64,000 bases of DNA, from assembly GCA_030247675.1 (NCBI GenBank), contig JAOTRX010000002.1, positions 1,178,001-1,242,000 on the forward strand, in the 5' to 3' direction. This DNA is from Desulforhopalus sp. GTDB lineage: Bacteria; Desulfobacterota; Desulfobulbia; Desulfobulbales; Desulfocapsaceae. Both the position numbers and the translations under genes were made by a program. Shown here one piece after another: positions 17,954 to 26,600 of this stretch; the first letter of the stretch is position 1, and each line of letters opens with the position of its first letter. Below the pieces are notes generated by a model. The model had not been told where the DNA came from. It was given only the letters and a program-made list of their open reading frames with translations, and did not search any database.

Positions 17954-18928
17954 ATGATTCAATCTATCGGCACGCTGCCCATCTACCTGGGGTTTACACT
18001 GCTCGTCATTGTTCTCCTGGCGGTTGACTTTGCCGTGCTGAAGACCCAGGGCAACCACCGGGTCAGCGCCAAGGAGGCGGCCTGGTGGTCGGTGGTGTGG
18101 ATCGCTATCTCCCTTGTCTTCTGCGCCTGGTTCTGGTGGTACCTCGATGGGCTGTTCGGGCGGGAGTTCGCCAACGAAAAGGCCCTGGAATATCTCTCCG
18201 GCTATCTAATCGAGAAATCGCTGGCGGTTGACAACGTCTTCGTGTGGATCACCCTGTTTGGCTTTTTTGCCGTGCCTGCCGCCTTCCAGAAGCGCGTCCT
18301 GCTCTATGGCGTGCTCGGCGCCATCGTCATGCGGGCCGTACTCATCTATGTCGGCGCCCTGCTGCTGGCCAAGTTCCATTGGATACTCTATGTTTTCGGC
18401 CTCTTTCTTTTGGTAACCGGCGTCAAGATGCTGGTGTTCTCCTCGCACGATCCCGATCTGGAGAAAAACCCTCTGCTCCGCTGGATGCGCCGGCACATGA
18501 AAATCACCAGCGAGTACCACGATGAAAAATTTTTCGTCGACAAAGGAGGGGTGCGTTACGCCACGCCGATGTTCGTGGTGCTGGTGCTGGTCGAGGCCAC
18601 CGACCTCATCTTCGCGGTCGATTCCATCCCGGCCATCTTCGCCGTAACCAGCGACCCGTTCATCGTCTTTACCTCCAACATCTTTGCTATTCTGGGCTTG
18701 CGGGCGATGTACTTTCTGCTGTCTGATATGGCGGAGCGCTTTCACCTGCTCAAGTATGGCTTGGCGGTAATCCTCCTGTTCATCGGCACAAAGATGCTGC
18801 TGCTCGATATCTACAAGATTCCCATCGGCATCGCCTTGGGCGTCGTCGGCCTGATTCTCCTGGTGTCGGTGGTGGCCAGTCTTGTCACCTCCAAGCCATC
18901 CGGCCCGCAGGTTGAGAAAAGGCTCTAA
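17954..18928 (+). CDS. alx: TerC/Alx-family integral membrane protein
   Basis: Membrane protein of the TerC family, whose Alx and MeeF members export manganese. About eight helices are predicted. Conserved features are FANEKALEYLSGYLIEKSLAVDN-type charged motifs near residues 58-80, and EATDLIFAVDSIPAIFAVT near 217, with the acidic residues thought to bind metal. The ATG at 17954 has AAGGA 8 bp upstream. Length 324 is typical. No obvious yybP-ykoY riboswitch core is seen in the 120-bp leader, although the leader has a stem CGGCAGGT/ACCTGCCG. The gene symbol rests on family resemblance only. Confidence 0.82.
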   Translation: MIQSIGTLPIYLGFTLLVIVLLAVDFAVLKTQGNHRVSAKEAAWWSVVWIAISLVFCAWFWWYLDGLFGREFANEKALEYLSGYLIEKSLAVDNVFVWITLFGFFAVPAAFQKRVLLYGVLGAIVMRAVLIYVGALLLAKFHWILYVFGLFLLVTGVKMLVFSSHDPDLEKNPLLRWMRRHMKITSEYHDEKFFVDKGGVRYATPMFVVLVLVEATDLIFAVDSIPAIFAVTSDPFIVFTSNIFAILGLRAMYFLLSDMAERFHLLKYGLAVILLFIGTKMLLLDIYKIPIGIALGVVGLILLVSVVASLVTSKPSGPQVEKRL

Positions 18929-18961
18929 CTCATACCAAAGCTGTCTGGGAAAGGCAGTTTT

Positions 18962-18996
18962 GCTGGGAGGGGCAACTCCTTGCTGTCCCTCCCAGC
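18962..18996. terminator. Strong hairpin between convergent genes
   Basis: GCTGGGAGGG (18962-18971) pairs perfectly with CCCTCCCAGC (18987-18996). It lies between the alx stop and the minus-strand gene ending at 19024, so it can end transcription from both sides. There is no long T tract. Confidence 0.6.
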
Positions 18997-19023
18997 CCAC
19001 GGCCTGTCGATCGCCTCTTCCGA

Positions 19024-20322
19024 CTACAAATTGATGTTTTCTTCCGGAATAGGCTTTTTCTTGCCGGTGTCGGTGAGCTGCAACTTGCCCCAGGCGCCGG
19101 TGATGAGCATTGGCTGGTGAAAGGTGACATGACGATAGTAATAGCTGCCGTCGCTGTCCTTGGCGGCGGCAGCCGCCTCGATATGCCGCGAAGCCACCGG
19201 ACTGTCGCCACCGGAGACCCGATCGATCCACCAATCCTTATCAACGATGACCAGACGGCGGACATCCGGCCAGCCGCCGTTTTTAAGCAGAGCGAGCATC
19301 TCCTTCTCCAGGGCGAGGTCGGTCATCCCCGGTTTCGGCATCTTCTGCTGCTTGCCGCTGCTGTTTTTGATCTCGCCCAGCAGAGCGGCATAGGAGGCAA
19401 AGTTGTCACCGGCGATAGTGAACTCGCCGGAGGCATAGATGTCGCCATAGGCCTTGACCTCGACGCGAAAGGTATGCTTTCCCGGGGACAACTCGCTGAG
19501 GTATTTGGTGAACAGCTCCGGACCGAATTTGAGGCCGTCCTTTTCCGGAAAGATGATATCGCGATCGGAATAGTTGCTCATCGCCGCCGGATCCGGGGCG
19601 ATATCAAGGATGAAGTAGTCGACGGCAAGCAGGTCCGGCCGTTTCAGGCCGATGGTCCGAGAGGTTTTCTGTTGCCCATCGATCATGATGTAAACGATCA
19701 GATAGTCACTGGAGCCAAGCAGGCTTTTCCACGGCTTGGCCGCCTTGAGCATGCCGTAGATGCGGTCCCCGGCGGCAAAGGCGGCGACGCCCGGAGGCGG
19801 TGAGGCCGGATTGATCGGCTCCTTGGCAAAGATGGTGCCGCCCTTATTGGTCTTGGCGTTGGTGGCCGCGGCCGGTACTGCCGACGCGGCCACTGGAGCT
19901 GAGGAGGCGGTTTCAGCGGGCGAATCGGCAGTGACCCCGGTCTTGGCGGCAGTGGTGCCAGTTGTTTTTTGGGCCTGATCAGATACCTTGCCGCCAGCCG
20001 CCGTGGATTCTTTGTTCTCCTCGAAAACAGAGCTCTTGGCGGTGGCCTTGCGGGCCGGTTCAGGGCTTTTCTTGACCGCCTTCTCCCCAGCGGGCGCGGT
20101 AGGCTTGGCAGTCTCCCCGTCACCCGCCTTCTTGCCCTCGTCGCCGGGAATGACCTTGCGCACCCCATCCTCAACCGCCGCCGCCCCGCTTTTCACGGCC
20201 TTGCCGACATCGTCGACCACCGAGCCGAAATCGAAGGCGTGCCCGACGATTGGCAGCAGCAACACCAGCAGCGCCAACCCCACCAAACTCTGGCCAACTC
20301 GAAAAAAGCTTGTTTGCCTCAC
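19024..20322 (-). CDS. Secreted protein of unknown function with Ala/Pro/Lys-rich linker
   Basis: I do not recognise this family. The N-terminus is a clear signal peptide (VGLALLVLLLPIVGHA). Residues ~30-170 are low-complexity, rich in Ala, Lys, Pro and Thr, and probably a disordered linker. The remaining ~260 residues look folded: an extended beta-rich part (DYLIVYIMIDGQQKTSRTI, GKHTFRVEVKAYGDIYASG) suggests a beta-sandwich. A helical segment follows, ending in YYYRHVTFHQPMLITG. It may act in the periplasm or at the surface. It is transcribed alone. Confidence 0.6.
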   Translation of the reverse strand: MRQTSFFRVGQSLVGLALLVLLLPIVGHAFDFGSVVDDVGKAVKSGAAAVEDGVRKVIPGDEGKKAGDGETAKPTAPAGEKAVKKSPEPARKATAKSSVFEENKESTAAGGKVSDQAQKTTGTTAAKTGVTADSPAETASSAPVAASAVPAAATNAKTNKGGTIFAKEPINPASPPPGVAAFAAGDRIYGMLKAAKPWKSLLGSSDYLIVYIMIDGQQKTSRTIGLKRPDLLAVDYFILDIAPDPAAMSNYSDRDIIFPEKDGLKFGPELFTKYLSELSPGKHTFRVEVKAYGDIYASGEFTIAGDNFASYAALLGEIKNSSGKQQKMPKPGMTDLALEKEMLALLKNGGWPDVRRLVIVDKDWWIDRVSGGDSPVASRHIEAAAAAKDSDGSYYYRHVTFHQPMLITGAWGKLQLTDTGKKKPIPEENINL

Positions 20323-20897
20323 GGTTGTTTCCCCCTTTGTCTGATATGGTGATCTTGCGGGCAGCGGAACCGCCCGGCCTTATCTGCTTATCAATGCGTC
20401 AATAATACCAGAAAGATAGTCCCGGGTAAACCTTCCCTGACAGGGAAACCAGGAATTGTCCATATCTATGACAACGTGATATCGGGGAGATAAAACAACG
20501 AGTCGCCCCATGCGCCGCTACAGAAATGTTCCAGATGAACGGGTGATTGTATGCGTTGAGAAGGGTGATCGAGAAGGTGTCGATTAATGACGATGTCCGC
20601 TGTCGCGCCGTGTATTCCCCGTGATCGAAAAGGGCAGGGCTTGTAAATACCTTGGAATACTGGAATAACATCCCGGAATGACACATTGTTGTAGCTGTAG
20701 AATGTACCCGTTCAACCAATAATTTTCCCGTGGTATTGGCTCGTATACGATCAGATTACTTTATTATTGCCCCAGAGGTATCTTTCTCCTGAATCTTTCC
20801 GAGTGTGAACTGTTATACTGAATTTGTGTAGAATTATGAGCCGAGGCAACTGGTGCTCGGTTTTCACAAACAAGTCCAGCGAGTAAGAGGAATTCCC
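20323..20897. other. Intergenic region, 575 bp
   Basis: No convincing gene. The minus-strand frame at 20399-20719 has no ribosome site and unnatural composition. A possible -10 element TATACT is near 20814-20819. A stem CCGAG/CTCGG followed by TTTT lies at 20841-20864, just before the small gene, and may be an attenuator or terminator. Confidence 0.4.
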
Positions 20898-21128
20898 ATG
20901 GTGAGATTCACCGTCCATACCCTTGGTGAGCATGTCATCGACAATATGGTTGTCACCGGCCCTTGCCGGGATATCATCATGACCATGGTCGAGATGTTTC
21001 TGGCCACCTATAGCGGCCCGCCCGACGGCGACCTTGACTACGCCTTCGCCGAATATATTATTAGGGTTTCCATGGGCCAGGGGCGGATTCTCGACTGGCA
21101 GCCTGCGCCCCCTCAGGAAATTCACTGA
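20898..21128 (+). CDS. Small hypothetical protein (76 aa)
   Basis: The ATG at 20898 has GAGGA 8 bp upstream, a better start than the upstream TTG/ATG options. The protein begins MVRFTVHTLGEHVIDNMVV, is acidic and soluble, and has no cysteines suitable for a metal cluster beyond TGPCRD. I do not recognise it. It is 30 bp upstream of the flavodoxin-type reductase on the same strand, and probably co-transcribed. Confidence 0.55.
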   Translation: MVRFTVHTLGEHVIDNMVVTGPCRDIIMTMVEMFLATYSGPPDGDLDYAFAEYIIRVSMGQGRILDWQPAPPQEIH

Positions 21129-21158
21129 GCACATCCATTCAACCACAAGGAAGCAATT

Positions 21159-21794
21159 ATGAAAGTAGTGGCATTCAATGGCAGTCCCAAGAAAGACGGC
21201 AACACCTGGCACGCCCTGAAAATGGTGACCGACGAACTGGAAAAAGAAGGGATTAGCACCGATATCATCCATGTCGGCAACCAGGCGGTGCGCGGCTGCC
21301 TGGCCTGTGGCCAGTGTTTCAAGAAGAAGAATGAGCAATGCATTCAGACGGAGGATCCGGTCAACGAGTGGATTCAGCTGATGAAGGGGGCCGATGGCAT
21401 CCTCCTCGGTTCGCCGGTACATTTTTCCGCCATTGCCGGCACCATGAAATCCTTTCTCGACCGGGCCTTCTATGTTACCGGCGTCAACAACTCGATGCTC
21501 CGCCATAAAGTGGGGGCCTCGGTGGTGGCCGTCAGGCGTTCCGGCGGTCTGCCCACCTTTAATCAGCTCAATAATTTCTTGTGTTATGCCGAGATGTTGC
21601 TGCCGACTTCCAATTATTGGAATGTCATCCATGGCGCGGCGCCGGGCGAGGTCGTCAAGGATGAAGAGGGCAACCAGATCATGCGTACTCTCGGTAAAAA
21701 TATGGCGTGGTTGCTGAAGCTGGTCGAACATGGCAAAGGGGCAATCACCCCGCCTGAGCCGGAGAAAAAGGTCTGGATGAATTTTGTCAGGTAA
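21159..21794 (+). CDS. NADPH-dependent FMN reductase / iron-sulfur flavoprotein family
   Basis: Flavodoxin-fold protein: FNGSPKKDGNTW is the FMN phosphate loop and LLGSPVHFSAIAG the second flavin loop. CLACGQCFKKKNEQC near residues 47-60 resembles the compact cysteine motif of iron-sulfur flavoproteins, with C-x2-C-x2-C-x6-C spacing. Likely a cytoplasmic electron-transfer or detoxifying reductase. A nitroreductase gene follows after 23 bp, so the two may work together on similar electron acceptors. Confidence 0.82.
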   Translation: MKVVAFNGSPKKDGNTWHALKMVTDELEKEGISTDIIHVGNQAVRGCLACGQCFKKKNEQCIQTEDPVNEWIQLMKGADGILLGSPVHFSAIAGTMKSFLDRAFYVTGVNNSMLRHKVGASVVAVRRSGGLPTFNQLNNFLCYAEMLLPTSNYWNVIHGAAPGEVVKDEEGNQIMRTLGKNMAWLLKLVEHGKGAITPPEPEKKVWMNFVR

Positions 21795-21817
21795 ATAGAA
21801 CCCTGGGAGGTGCAGCT

Positions 21818-22327
21818 ATGGACCTTATTGAGGCGATCCGAACCCGCAGGAGCATTCGCCAGTTTCAGAATCTGCCGGTTGGCGAGGACCAGGTCACTGC
21901 CATTATCGAGGCGGCGATGCTGGCCCCCTCGGCCGGCAATCAGCAGCCCTGGCACTTCATAGTAATTTCCGACCGGGCGAAACTGGACGCGATTCCGACA
22001 TTTCATCCCCATAGCAAAATGGTCCTGCAGGCACCGGTTGCCATTCTGATCTGCGGCGATCCAACCGGTACCCCCTGGCCGGATTTTTGGGTGCAGGATT
22101 GCAGCGCCGCTACCGAGAATGCCCTCCTGGCCGCCAGGGATTTGGGCTTGGGCTCGGTTTGGGCGGGGATATATCCGGTGGCCGAGCGGATGACCGGGTT
22201 TCGCAATCTGCTTGCCATCCCCGACCATGTGTATCCATTCTCGCTTATTCCCCTGGGTTGGCCGATTGGTGAGTTTCAGACCGCCGAGAGATTTAAGGCG
22301 GAGCGCATTCACCGGGATGGCTGGTGA
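21818..22327 (+). CDS. Nitroreductase-family FMN protein
   Basis: Small FMN-dependent oxidoreductase. RTRRSIRQF near residue 8 and LAPSAGNQQPWHFIVI near 39 are the FMN-binding signatures; GLGSVWAGIYP is the usual later motif. Length 169 fits the short archaeal/anaerobe branch of the family. The start has GGGAGG upstream. The substrate is unknown. It forms a pair with the preceding flavoprotein. Confidence 0.87.
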   Translation: MDLIEAIRTRRSIRQFQNLPVGEDQVTAIIEAAMLAPSAGNQQPWHFIVISDRAKLDAIPTFHPHSKMVLQAPVAILICGDPTGTPWPDFWVQDCSAATENALLAARDLGLGSVWAGIYPVAERMTGFRNLLAIPDHVYPFSLIPLGWPIGEFQTAERFKAERIHRDGW

Positions 22328-22370
22328 TTGGCGCTGCAGGAAGTATCTGGGAATGAGGGGGTGAGTCTCA

Positions 22371-22403
22371 CTGCACGATTGCAGCCAGCCTGTGATCGTG
22401 CGG
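22371..22403 (+). terminator. Hairpin after the nitroreductase gene
   Basis: CTGCACGAT (22371-22379) pairs with ATCGTGCGG (22395-22403) with one G-T pair, 43 bp after the stop. The weak T tract (GTTTTT) comes ~17 bp later. Probable terminator. Confidence 0.45.
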
Positions 22404-22596
22404 TGGGGCAGCAAGCCGGCGTTTTTAACAATTAATCTCAATAAAATTATATCGATGCGGGGTCGGCCTTGGTGAATCGTATCTTGTCATGTATGTGAAA
22501 GTGATTTATGTATGCTGCGCGCCTTGTGCCTGTTCCTCTTGAATCCCCTGAGTTTGTTATAGAAGCGCTACCGATAATTTGAGCAATGGAGCTGCA

Positions 22597-23199
22597 ATGC
22601 TAGTGCAGACATTTATTAATTTTTATCTGAAAATATTCTTCATCCTGACACCATTTTTCGTGCTTTCGGCGTTCATTTCCCTGACCAAAGATTTTGACGA
22701 ATCTGAAAAGCGGCGCACAGCCGTGAAGGTTACCGTAGGAGTCCTGCTCAGCTCCTTTCTCTTCTTTCTTTTCGGCAAGTATATCTTCCAACTCTTTGGA
22801 ATTACACTGGATGCCTTCAGGATAGGCGCCGGCACCATTCTTTTTCTTTCCTCCCTTTCCATGCTGGCGGAGAAGAGTGCCACAAAAAATCAGGCTGGCG
22901 ACCGCGACATTGCGATTGTTCCTCTCGCCATACCGATGGCTGTCGGGCCGGGTGTTATCGGCATGCTCCTCGTCACCGGTGCCGAAGCTGAAACGCTGAC
23001 GGACAAAATTATTATTGGAATCGCCCTCCTATTCGCGGCCCTCAGTTTGGGCCTCATCCTCTACCTCTCCTCCAGAGTCAAGCGGCTCATCGGCCAGCAG
23101 GGTTTGATAATTCTGCCCAAGGTAACAGGCCTTTTTGTCTCTGCCATTGCAGCGCAGATCATTTTTACCGGTATACAAAATTTCCTTCATCTCAATTAG
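22597..23199 (+). CDS. MarC-family integral membrane protein
   Basis: Six-helix membrane protein of the MarC/UPF0056 family. Visible features are FFVLSAFISLTKDFDESEKRR in the first loop region, AFRIGAGTILFLSSLSML, and the second-half motif VPLAIPMAVGPGVIGMLLV. The ATG at 22597 has GGAG 7 bp upstream, and the frame is open six codons further to a TTG. Its function is not established; the old link to multiple antibiotic resistance has been withdrawn for E. coli MarC. Confidence 0.85.
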   Translation: MLVQTFINFYLKIFFILTPFFVLSAFISLTKDFDESEKRRTAVKVTVGVLLSSFLFFLFGKYIFQLFGITLDAFRIGAGTILFLSSLSMLAEKSATKNQAGDRDIAIVPLAIPMAVGPGVIGMLLVTGAEAETLTDKIIIGIALLFAALSLGLILYLSSRVKRLIGQQGLIILPKVTGLFVSAIAAQIIFTGIQNFLHLN

Positions 23200-23396
23200 A
23201 GATATAGGTTTAGAGGTTGGATAGAATACACGTGGCGGATCTCGGCTTTGGTGCAGGAAAAAACTGTGGCCTTAGTTTCGGATAGAGTGCGGGTGTCGGG
23301 CTGGGGGATTGGGTTGAAGTATCCCATCGGTTAGCAGCAAAATAGAATCATTTACCAATTTGAGAGCATATTTTGCATATTTTCTGCATTTATATC

Positions 23397-23424
23397 TTGA
23401 AAAGTTGTAAAGTAAGAGTATGAC
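23397..23424 (+). promoter_or_regulatory. Possible sigma-70 promoter for the ATPase/RloB pair
   Basis: TTGAAA (23397-23402), 16-nt spacer, TATGAC (23419-23424), 69 bp before the start codon, in a visibly AT-rich leader. Confidence 0.3.
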
Positions 23425-23492
23425 TAGATGAAGTGACACCCGGTGATTCGCCGGATAATGTCTTTTACCCTTCATTTTTAAGGACTACTGTC

Positions 23493-24761
23493 ATGCTTAT
23501 CGAGTTCAGCGTTGCTAATTTCCGGTCCTTTTGGGAACCCCAAAAACTATCCTTGACCGCGACTCCTCAGAAAGACCTGCTTGAGAACAACACTTTCGTG
23601 AGTCCGGTTTCCGGTTTGCCTCGGCTCCTACGTTCAGCGGTTGTTTACGGACCCAATGCTGGGGGCAAAAGCAACTTTATCCGAGCCATCGGCTTTGTGA
23701 AGAAGTTTGTCATCTCTTCTGCTAAAGAACTTCAAGAAGGGGAAGAGATCGCGTTCACCCCCTTTCTGTTCAATCAACTTGGCCCAATCCAGCCCAGTGA
23801 ATTCGAGGTGCAGTTTATTCAGGAAGGCGTCCGCTATCAGTATGGTTTTGCTGTCTCCAAGAAAAGGGTAACTAATGAGTGGTTGATCGCCTATCCGGAA
23901 GGTAGAGCCCAGCGTTGGTTTGAAAGGACCTTCCAGTCGGAAAGCAATAACTACCAATGGTATTTCGGCAGCCGTTTCATCGGCCGTAAGAAGCAATGGC
24001 AGGAGATGACTAGAAGCAACGCCCTGTTCCTATCTACCGCCATTCAATGGAACAGCGAACAGCTTAAACCGGTCTTTACCTGGTTTCAGAGGCTTTTCGT
24101 CATCAGCCACGACACCTTGCTTCACCCTATTTCCAGTGTGAATGCGTGCTATGACGATGAAAGGAAAAAGCAAATCCTTGCATTCATGAATGAAGCGGAT
24201 ATCAGCATCTCCGATATCCAGATGGAAACCAAAGACTTCTCGTCCGAAGATCTGCCTTCAGATCTGCCTGAAGAAATTAAGGAGGATATCCGTCTCAGGC
24301 TGAATGGTAAAAAAATGACGAGGGTGAGTTTTCTACATCCCGTTGATGGTGGAGATTCTCAAGTCAGTCTTTCGCTTGATGATGAGTCGGACGGCACTAG
24401 AAAACTCTTTGCCTATGCCGGCCCATGGCTTGATATGCTTTCCAAAGGCCGAATCATCATTGCCGATGAACTCGATAACAGTCTTCACCCAAAGATTATG
24501 CGATATCTGCTTGCCATGTTTCATAGCGATAGTACCAACCCTGCAAACGGGCAGCTAATCTTCACTACCCATGATACTTCTCTCTTGGATCAGGATTTTG
24601 TCCGGCGCGATCAGGTCTGGTTTATCGAAAAAGATAGGTCCAACGCCAGTAATCTCTATCCGCTTACCGATTTTAAGCCGAGAGCCGGAGAAGCCTTGCA
24701 GAAGGGATATTTGAGTGGCCGTTACGGAGCCTTGCCTTATACCAGAGAGGCCAACCTCTGA
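23493..24761 (+). CDS. AAA_15/AAA_21-type ATPase, partner of RloB (RloA-like)
   Basis: SMC/ABC-like ATPase typical of bacterial immune systems. MLIEFSVANFRSFWEPQKLSL is the classic start of this group. Walker A is GPNAGGKSN near residue 53, the signature is DESDGTRKLFAYAG near 300, Walker B GRIIIADELDNSLHP, and the switch His FTTHDTSLLD. The ATG at 23493 has TAAGGA upstream; the frame is open to 23433 without a better site. Its stop overlaps the ATG of the RloB gene by one base, so the pair is coupled. Together they resemble the ATPase-plus-Toprim layout of PARIS-type defence. The ATPase would sense a phage trigger, which is inference. Confidence 0.82.
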   Translation: MLIEFSVANFRSFWEPQKLSLTATPQKDLLENNTFVSPVSGLPRLLRSAVVYGPNAGGKSNFIRAIGFVKKFVISSAKELQEGEEIAFTPFLFNQLGPIQPSEFEVQFIQEGVRYQYGFAVSKKRVTNEWLIAYPEGRAQRWFERTFQSESNNYQWYFGSRFIGRKKQWQEMTRSNALFLSTAIQWNSEQLKPVFTWFQRLFVISHDTLLHPISSVNACYDDERKKQILAFMNEADISISDIQMETKDFSSEDLPSDLPEEIKEDIRLRLNGKKMTRVSFLHPVDGGDSQVSLSLDDESDGTRKLFAYAGPWLDMLSKGRIIIADELDNSLHPKIMRYLLAMFHSDSTNPANGQLIFTTHDTSLLDQDFVRRDQVWFIEKDRSNASNLYPLTDFKPRAGEALQKGYLSGRYGALPYTREANL

Positions 24762-25423
24762 TGGCCGACCAACTCTTTCATCGGAGAAAGGCCAAAAAAG
24801 CAGAAGCCCTACGCCGGGAGGCACAAAAGCGTGAGCCCTATGATCTAGTGTTGATCGTTTGCGAAGGGGGCAAGACAGAGCCGAAATACTTGCAGGAACT
24901 TTGCGACGCCTTCAAGCTGAGCACTGCCAATATCAGAATTGTCGGTGACGAATGCGGCTCATCGCCACGCAGTGTTGTGGATTATGCCTTAACCGAGTAC
25001 CGGAAAGAAAGAAGGTACAATCGGGTCTTTTGCGTTTTCGATAAAGACCGGCATCCCACCTATTATGAGGCACTGGAACGAATCCGGACGGTAAGAATGG
25101 GCAAGGGTGATTCAATTCATGCTGTTACGTCGGTACCTTGTTTTGAGGTCTGGATCCTTTTGCATTTCGGCTATACCACCAAGGCGTTCGGTTCGAAAGA
25201 TTCGTCTGGCTCGGTTTGTGTCTCGGTCATCAAAACTCTAAAAAAACACATTTCCGGCTACGACAAGGGCACAGGCGGCCTTTTCTCTCTCCTCAAGGAA
25301 AGACTGCCAGATGCTATGGCAAACGCCAGTCGGTTAGAGAAACATGCAGAGGAGTCGGGAAGTGACAACCCCTCTACCAAGATGCATCAGTTGGTTGGAT
25401 ATTTGCGCGACCTGAAGAAGTGA
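24761..25423 (+). CDS. RloB-like protein (Toprim-fold putative nuclease)
   Basis: RloB-family protein of 220 residues. The N-terminal basic helix is rich in R/K/E. The family motif VLIVCEGGKTEPKYLQEL near residue 30 supplies the first conserved Glu, and FCVFDKDRH near 90 supplies the D-x-D pair, a layout typical of Toprim nucleases. VPCFEVWILLHF is a further conserved family motif. It overlaps the ATPase stop by one base. rlo genes were first noticed beside type I restriction loci; none is here. Probable effector of a two-gene defence system; nuclease activity is inferred. Confidence 0.82.
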   Translation: MADQLFHRRKAKKAEALRREAQKREPYDLVLIVCEGGKTEPKYLQELCDAFKLSTANIRIVGDECGSSPRSVVDYALTEYRKERRYNRVFCVFDKDRHPTYYEALERIRTVRMGKGDSIHAVTSVPCFEVWILLHFGYTTKAFGSKDSSGSVCVSVIKTLKKHISGYDKGTGGLFSLLKERLPDAMANASRLEKHAEESGSDNPSTKMHQLVGYLRDLKK

Positions 25424-25437
25424 ATGGTCTGGTGCCA

Positions 25438-25490
25438 GGCTTGGCTTATGGACGTTTTCAAGGCCTTTAAAGATGTCCATAAGTCAAGTC
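25438..25490. repeat. Hairpin repeat, copy 1 (attC-like structure)
   Basis: GGCTTGGCTTATGGAC (25438-25453) pairs with GTCCATAAGTCAAGTC (25475-25490) with two G-T pairs. It starts 15 bp after the rloB stop and is preceded by TGGTGCCA. A related hairpin is at 26549-26600. Neither has integron core sites. Confidence 0.6.
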
Positions 25491-25543
25491 GGACATTAAT
25501 CTCCAATCCTTTAGGATGGCCCTCTATTTGCAAGGAATAAGCA

Positions 25544-26532
25544 ATGAAACCTGTCTTAAGAAATTTGTTGTTTTGTGCAATTGTTGTTACAGCAATAATG
25601 CTGCAAATACTGGGCACGGTTAAAAACAGTTATAGCGATGAGGTATTTCCCACAGAATGCGCTGATGAGAATCTAATAAATAAATATGCTAATGAACTTT
25701 TAGAGGTATTTAAAGAGTATTCCGAAGATATCAACCTTCAAAAAAAGAACCTCACTTTGCCTCTAAAAAAGTGGAGATTGATTGGAATGCAAAACCATAC
25801 CCTAAAAAAATCACTCAAATGCTGTCGATTGAACAACTCTCTTTTCCATTAGTGCCAAATAAGAATGAAAGAAAAGAGCATAAGATTAGATTAGATTTGC
25901 GATTTAAACCACAATGCATTCCATCCAGTTTTCAGCCATATTTTCGTTTCTTAATAATCTTGCAAAATTTAGATGAAATTTATTCATACGAGTTTGAGAG
26001 AAGAAATGATTGGGTGTTGACCTCCATAGAAAACCAGTCGTTAAGAAAAGGAAAAATTATAGTAAAAGACTGGCTTAATCGACTCTTTCCCAAGATCGAA
26101 GATTGTTCACCAATTGCAGGGTTAAATTTTGAGACAGCAACTGGGCAAACCAGCACCCGCCTTTTAGAAGATTTAGGCTATCAACCAGCTCACTTAAATC
26201 GATCTCCGATTGCCGCGGCTATCTTCAAGATAAATGAGGAATTTTATGGATTGCCAGCTTCTGAACTGTGGATCGACTTATATCATCCTGAAGGTGGCGT
26301 TGAATGTTGTAGTGGATCTAGCTACAGAGTAGTGATACCCGTTAATGCATCGACAGTACAAAAGAAACTGCATTTAGCGACAGGATTTTTACCTGGCATA
26401 GAAATGCACTCGGGAGAAAAGATAAGGAACACCAAGTTACCGGCAGGTGGAGTTGATTTAAGTGGTGTCGGATATTTGGTTGATAAAGGAAATAATACAA
26501 CAGAGTTTGTTTGTCATGTAGATGGCTATTAA
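25544..26532 (+). pseudogene. Secreted hypothetical protein gene, broken by a frameshift in an A7 run
   Basis: Two overlapping frames form one gene. The first (from 25544, ATG with AAGGAA upstream) encodes a signal peptide and ~67 residues up to EYSEDINLQKK. The second continues as EPHFASKKVEIDWNAKPYP and runs to 26532. The join falls in seven A at 25740-25746. The joined product is ~328 residues, AT-rich in coding, and of no family I know; the C-terminal half has a Cys-Cys pair (GGVECCSGSS) and a Gly-rich end. The frameshift may be a sequencing error, phase variation or real decay. It is flanked on both sides by related hairpins, like a cassette. Confidence 0.6.
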
Positions 26533-26548
26533 GTATGAGATGGTGCCA

Positions 26549-26600
26549 GGCTTGATTTATGGATGGTTGGAAACCTTTCAGAATGTCCACGAATCAAACC
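26549..26600. repeat. Hairpin repeat, copy 2
   Basis: GGCTTGATTTATGGAT (26549-26564) pairs imperfectly with GTCCACGAATCAAACC (26585-26600) and is preceded by the same TGGTGCCA as copy 1. It lies 17 bp after the stop of the frameshifted gene. Confidence 0.6.

Noticed and set aside
18206..19234. 342-codon minus-strand frame opposite the TerC gene
   Set aside because: Antisense to membrane helices, rich in Gln and His as expected from a shadow, and it overlaps the next real gene.
20399..20719. 106-codon minus-strand frame
   Set aside because: No ribosome site, odd residue composition and no neighbour logic.
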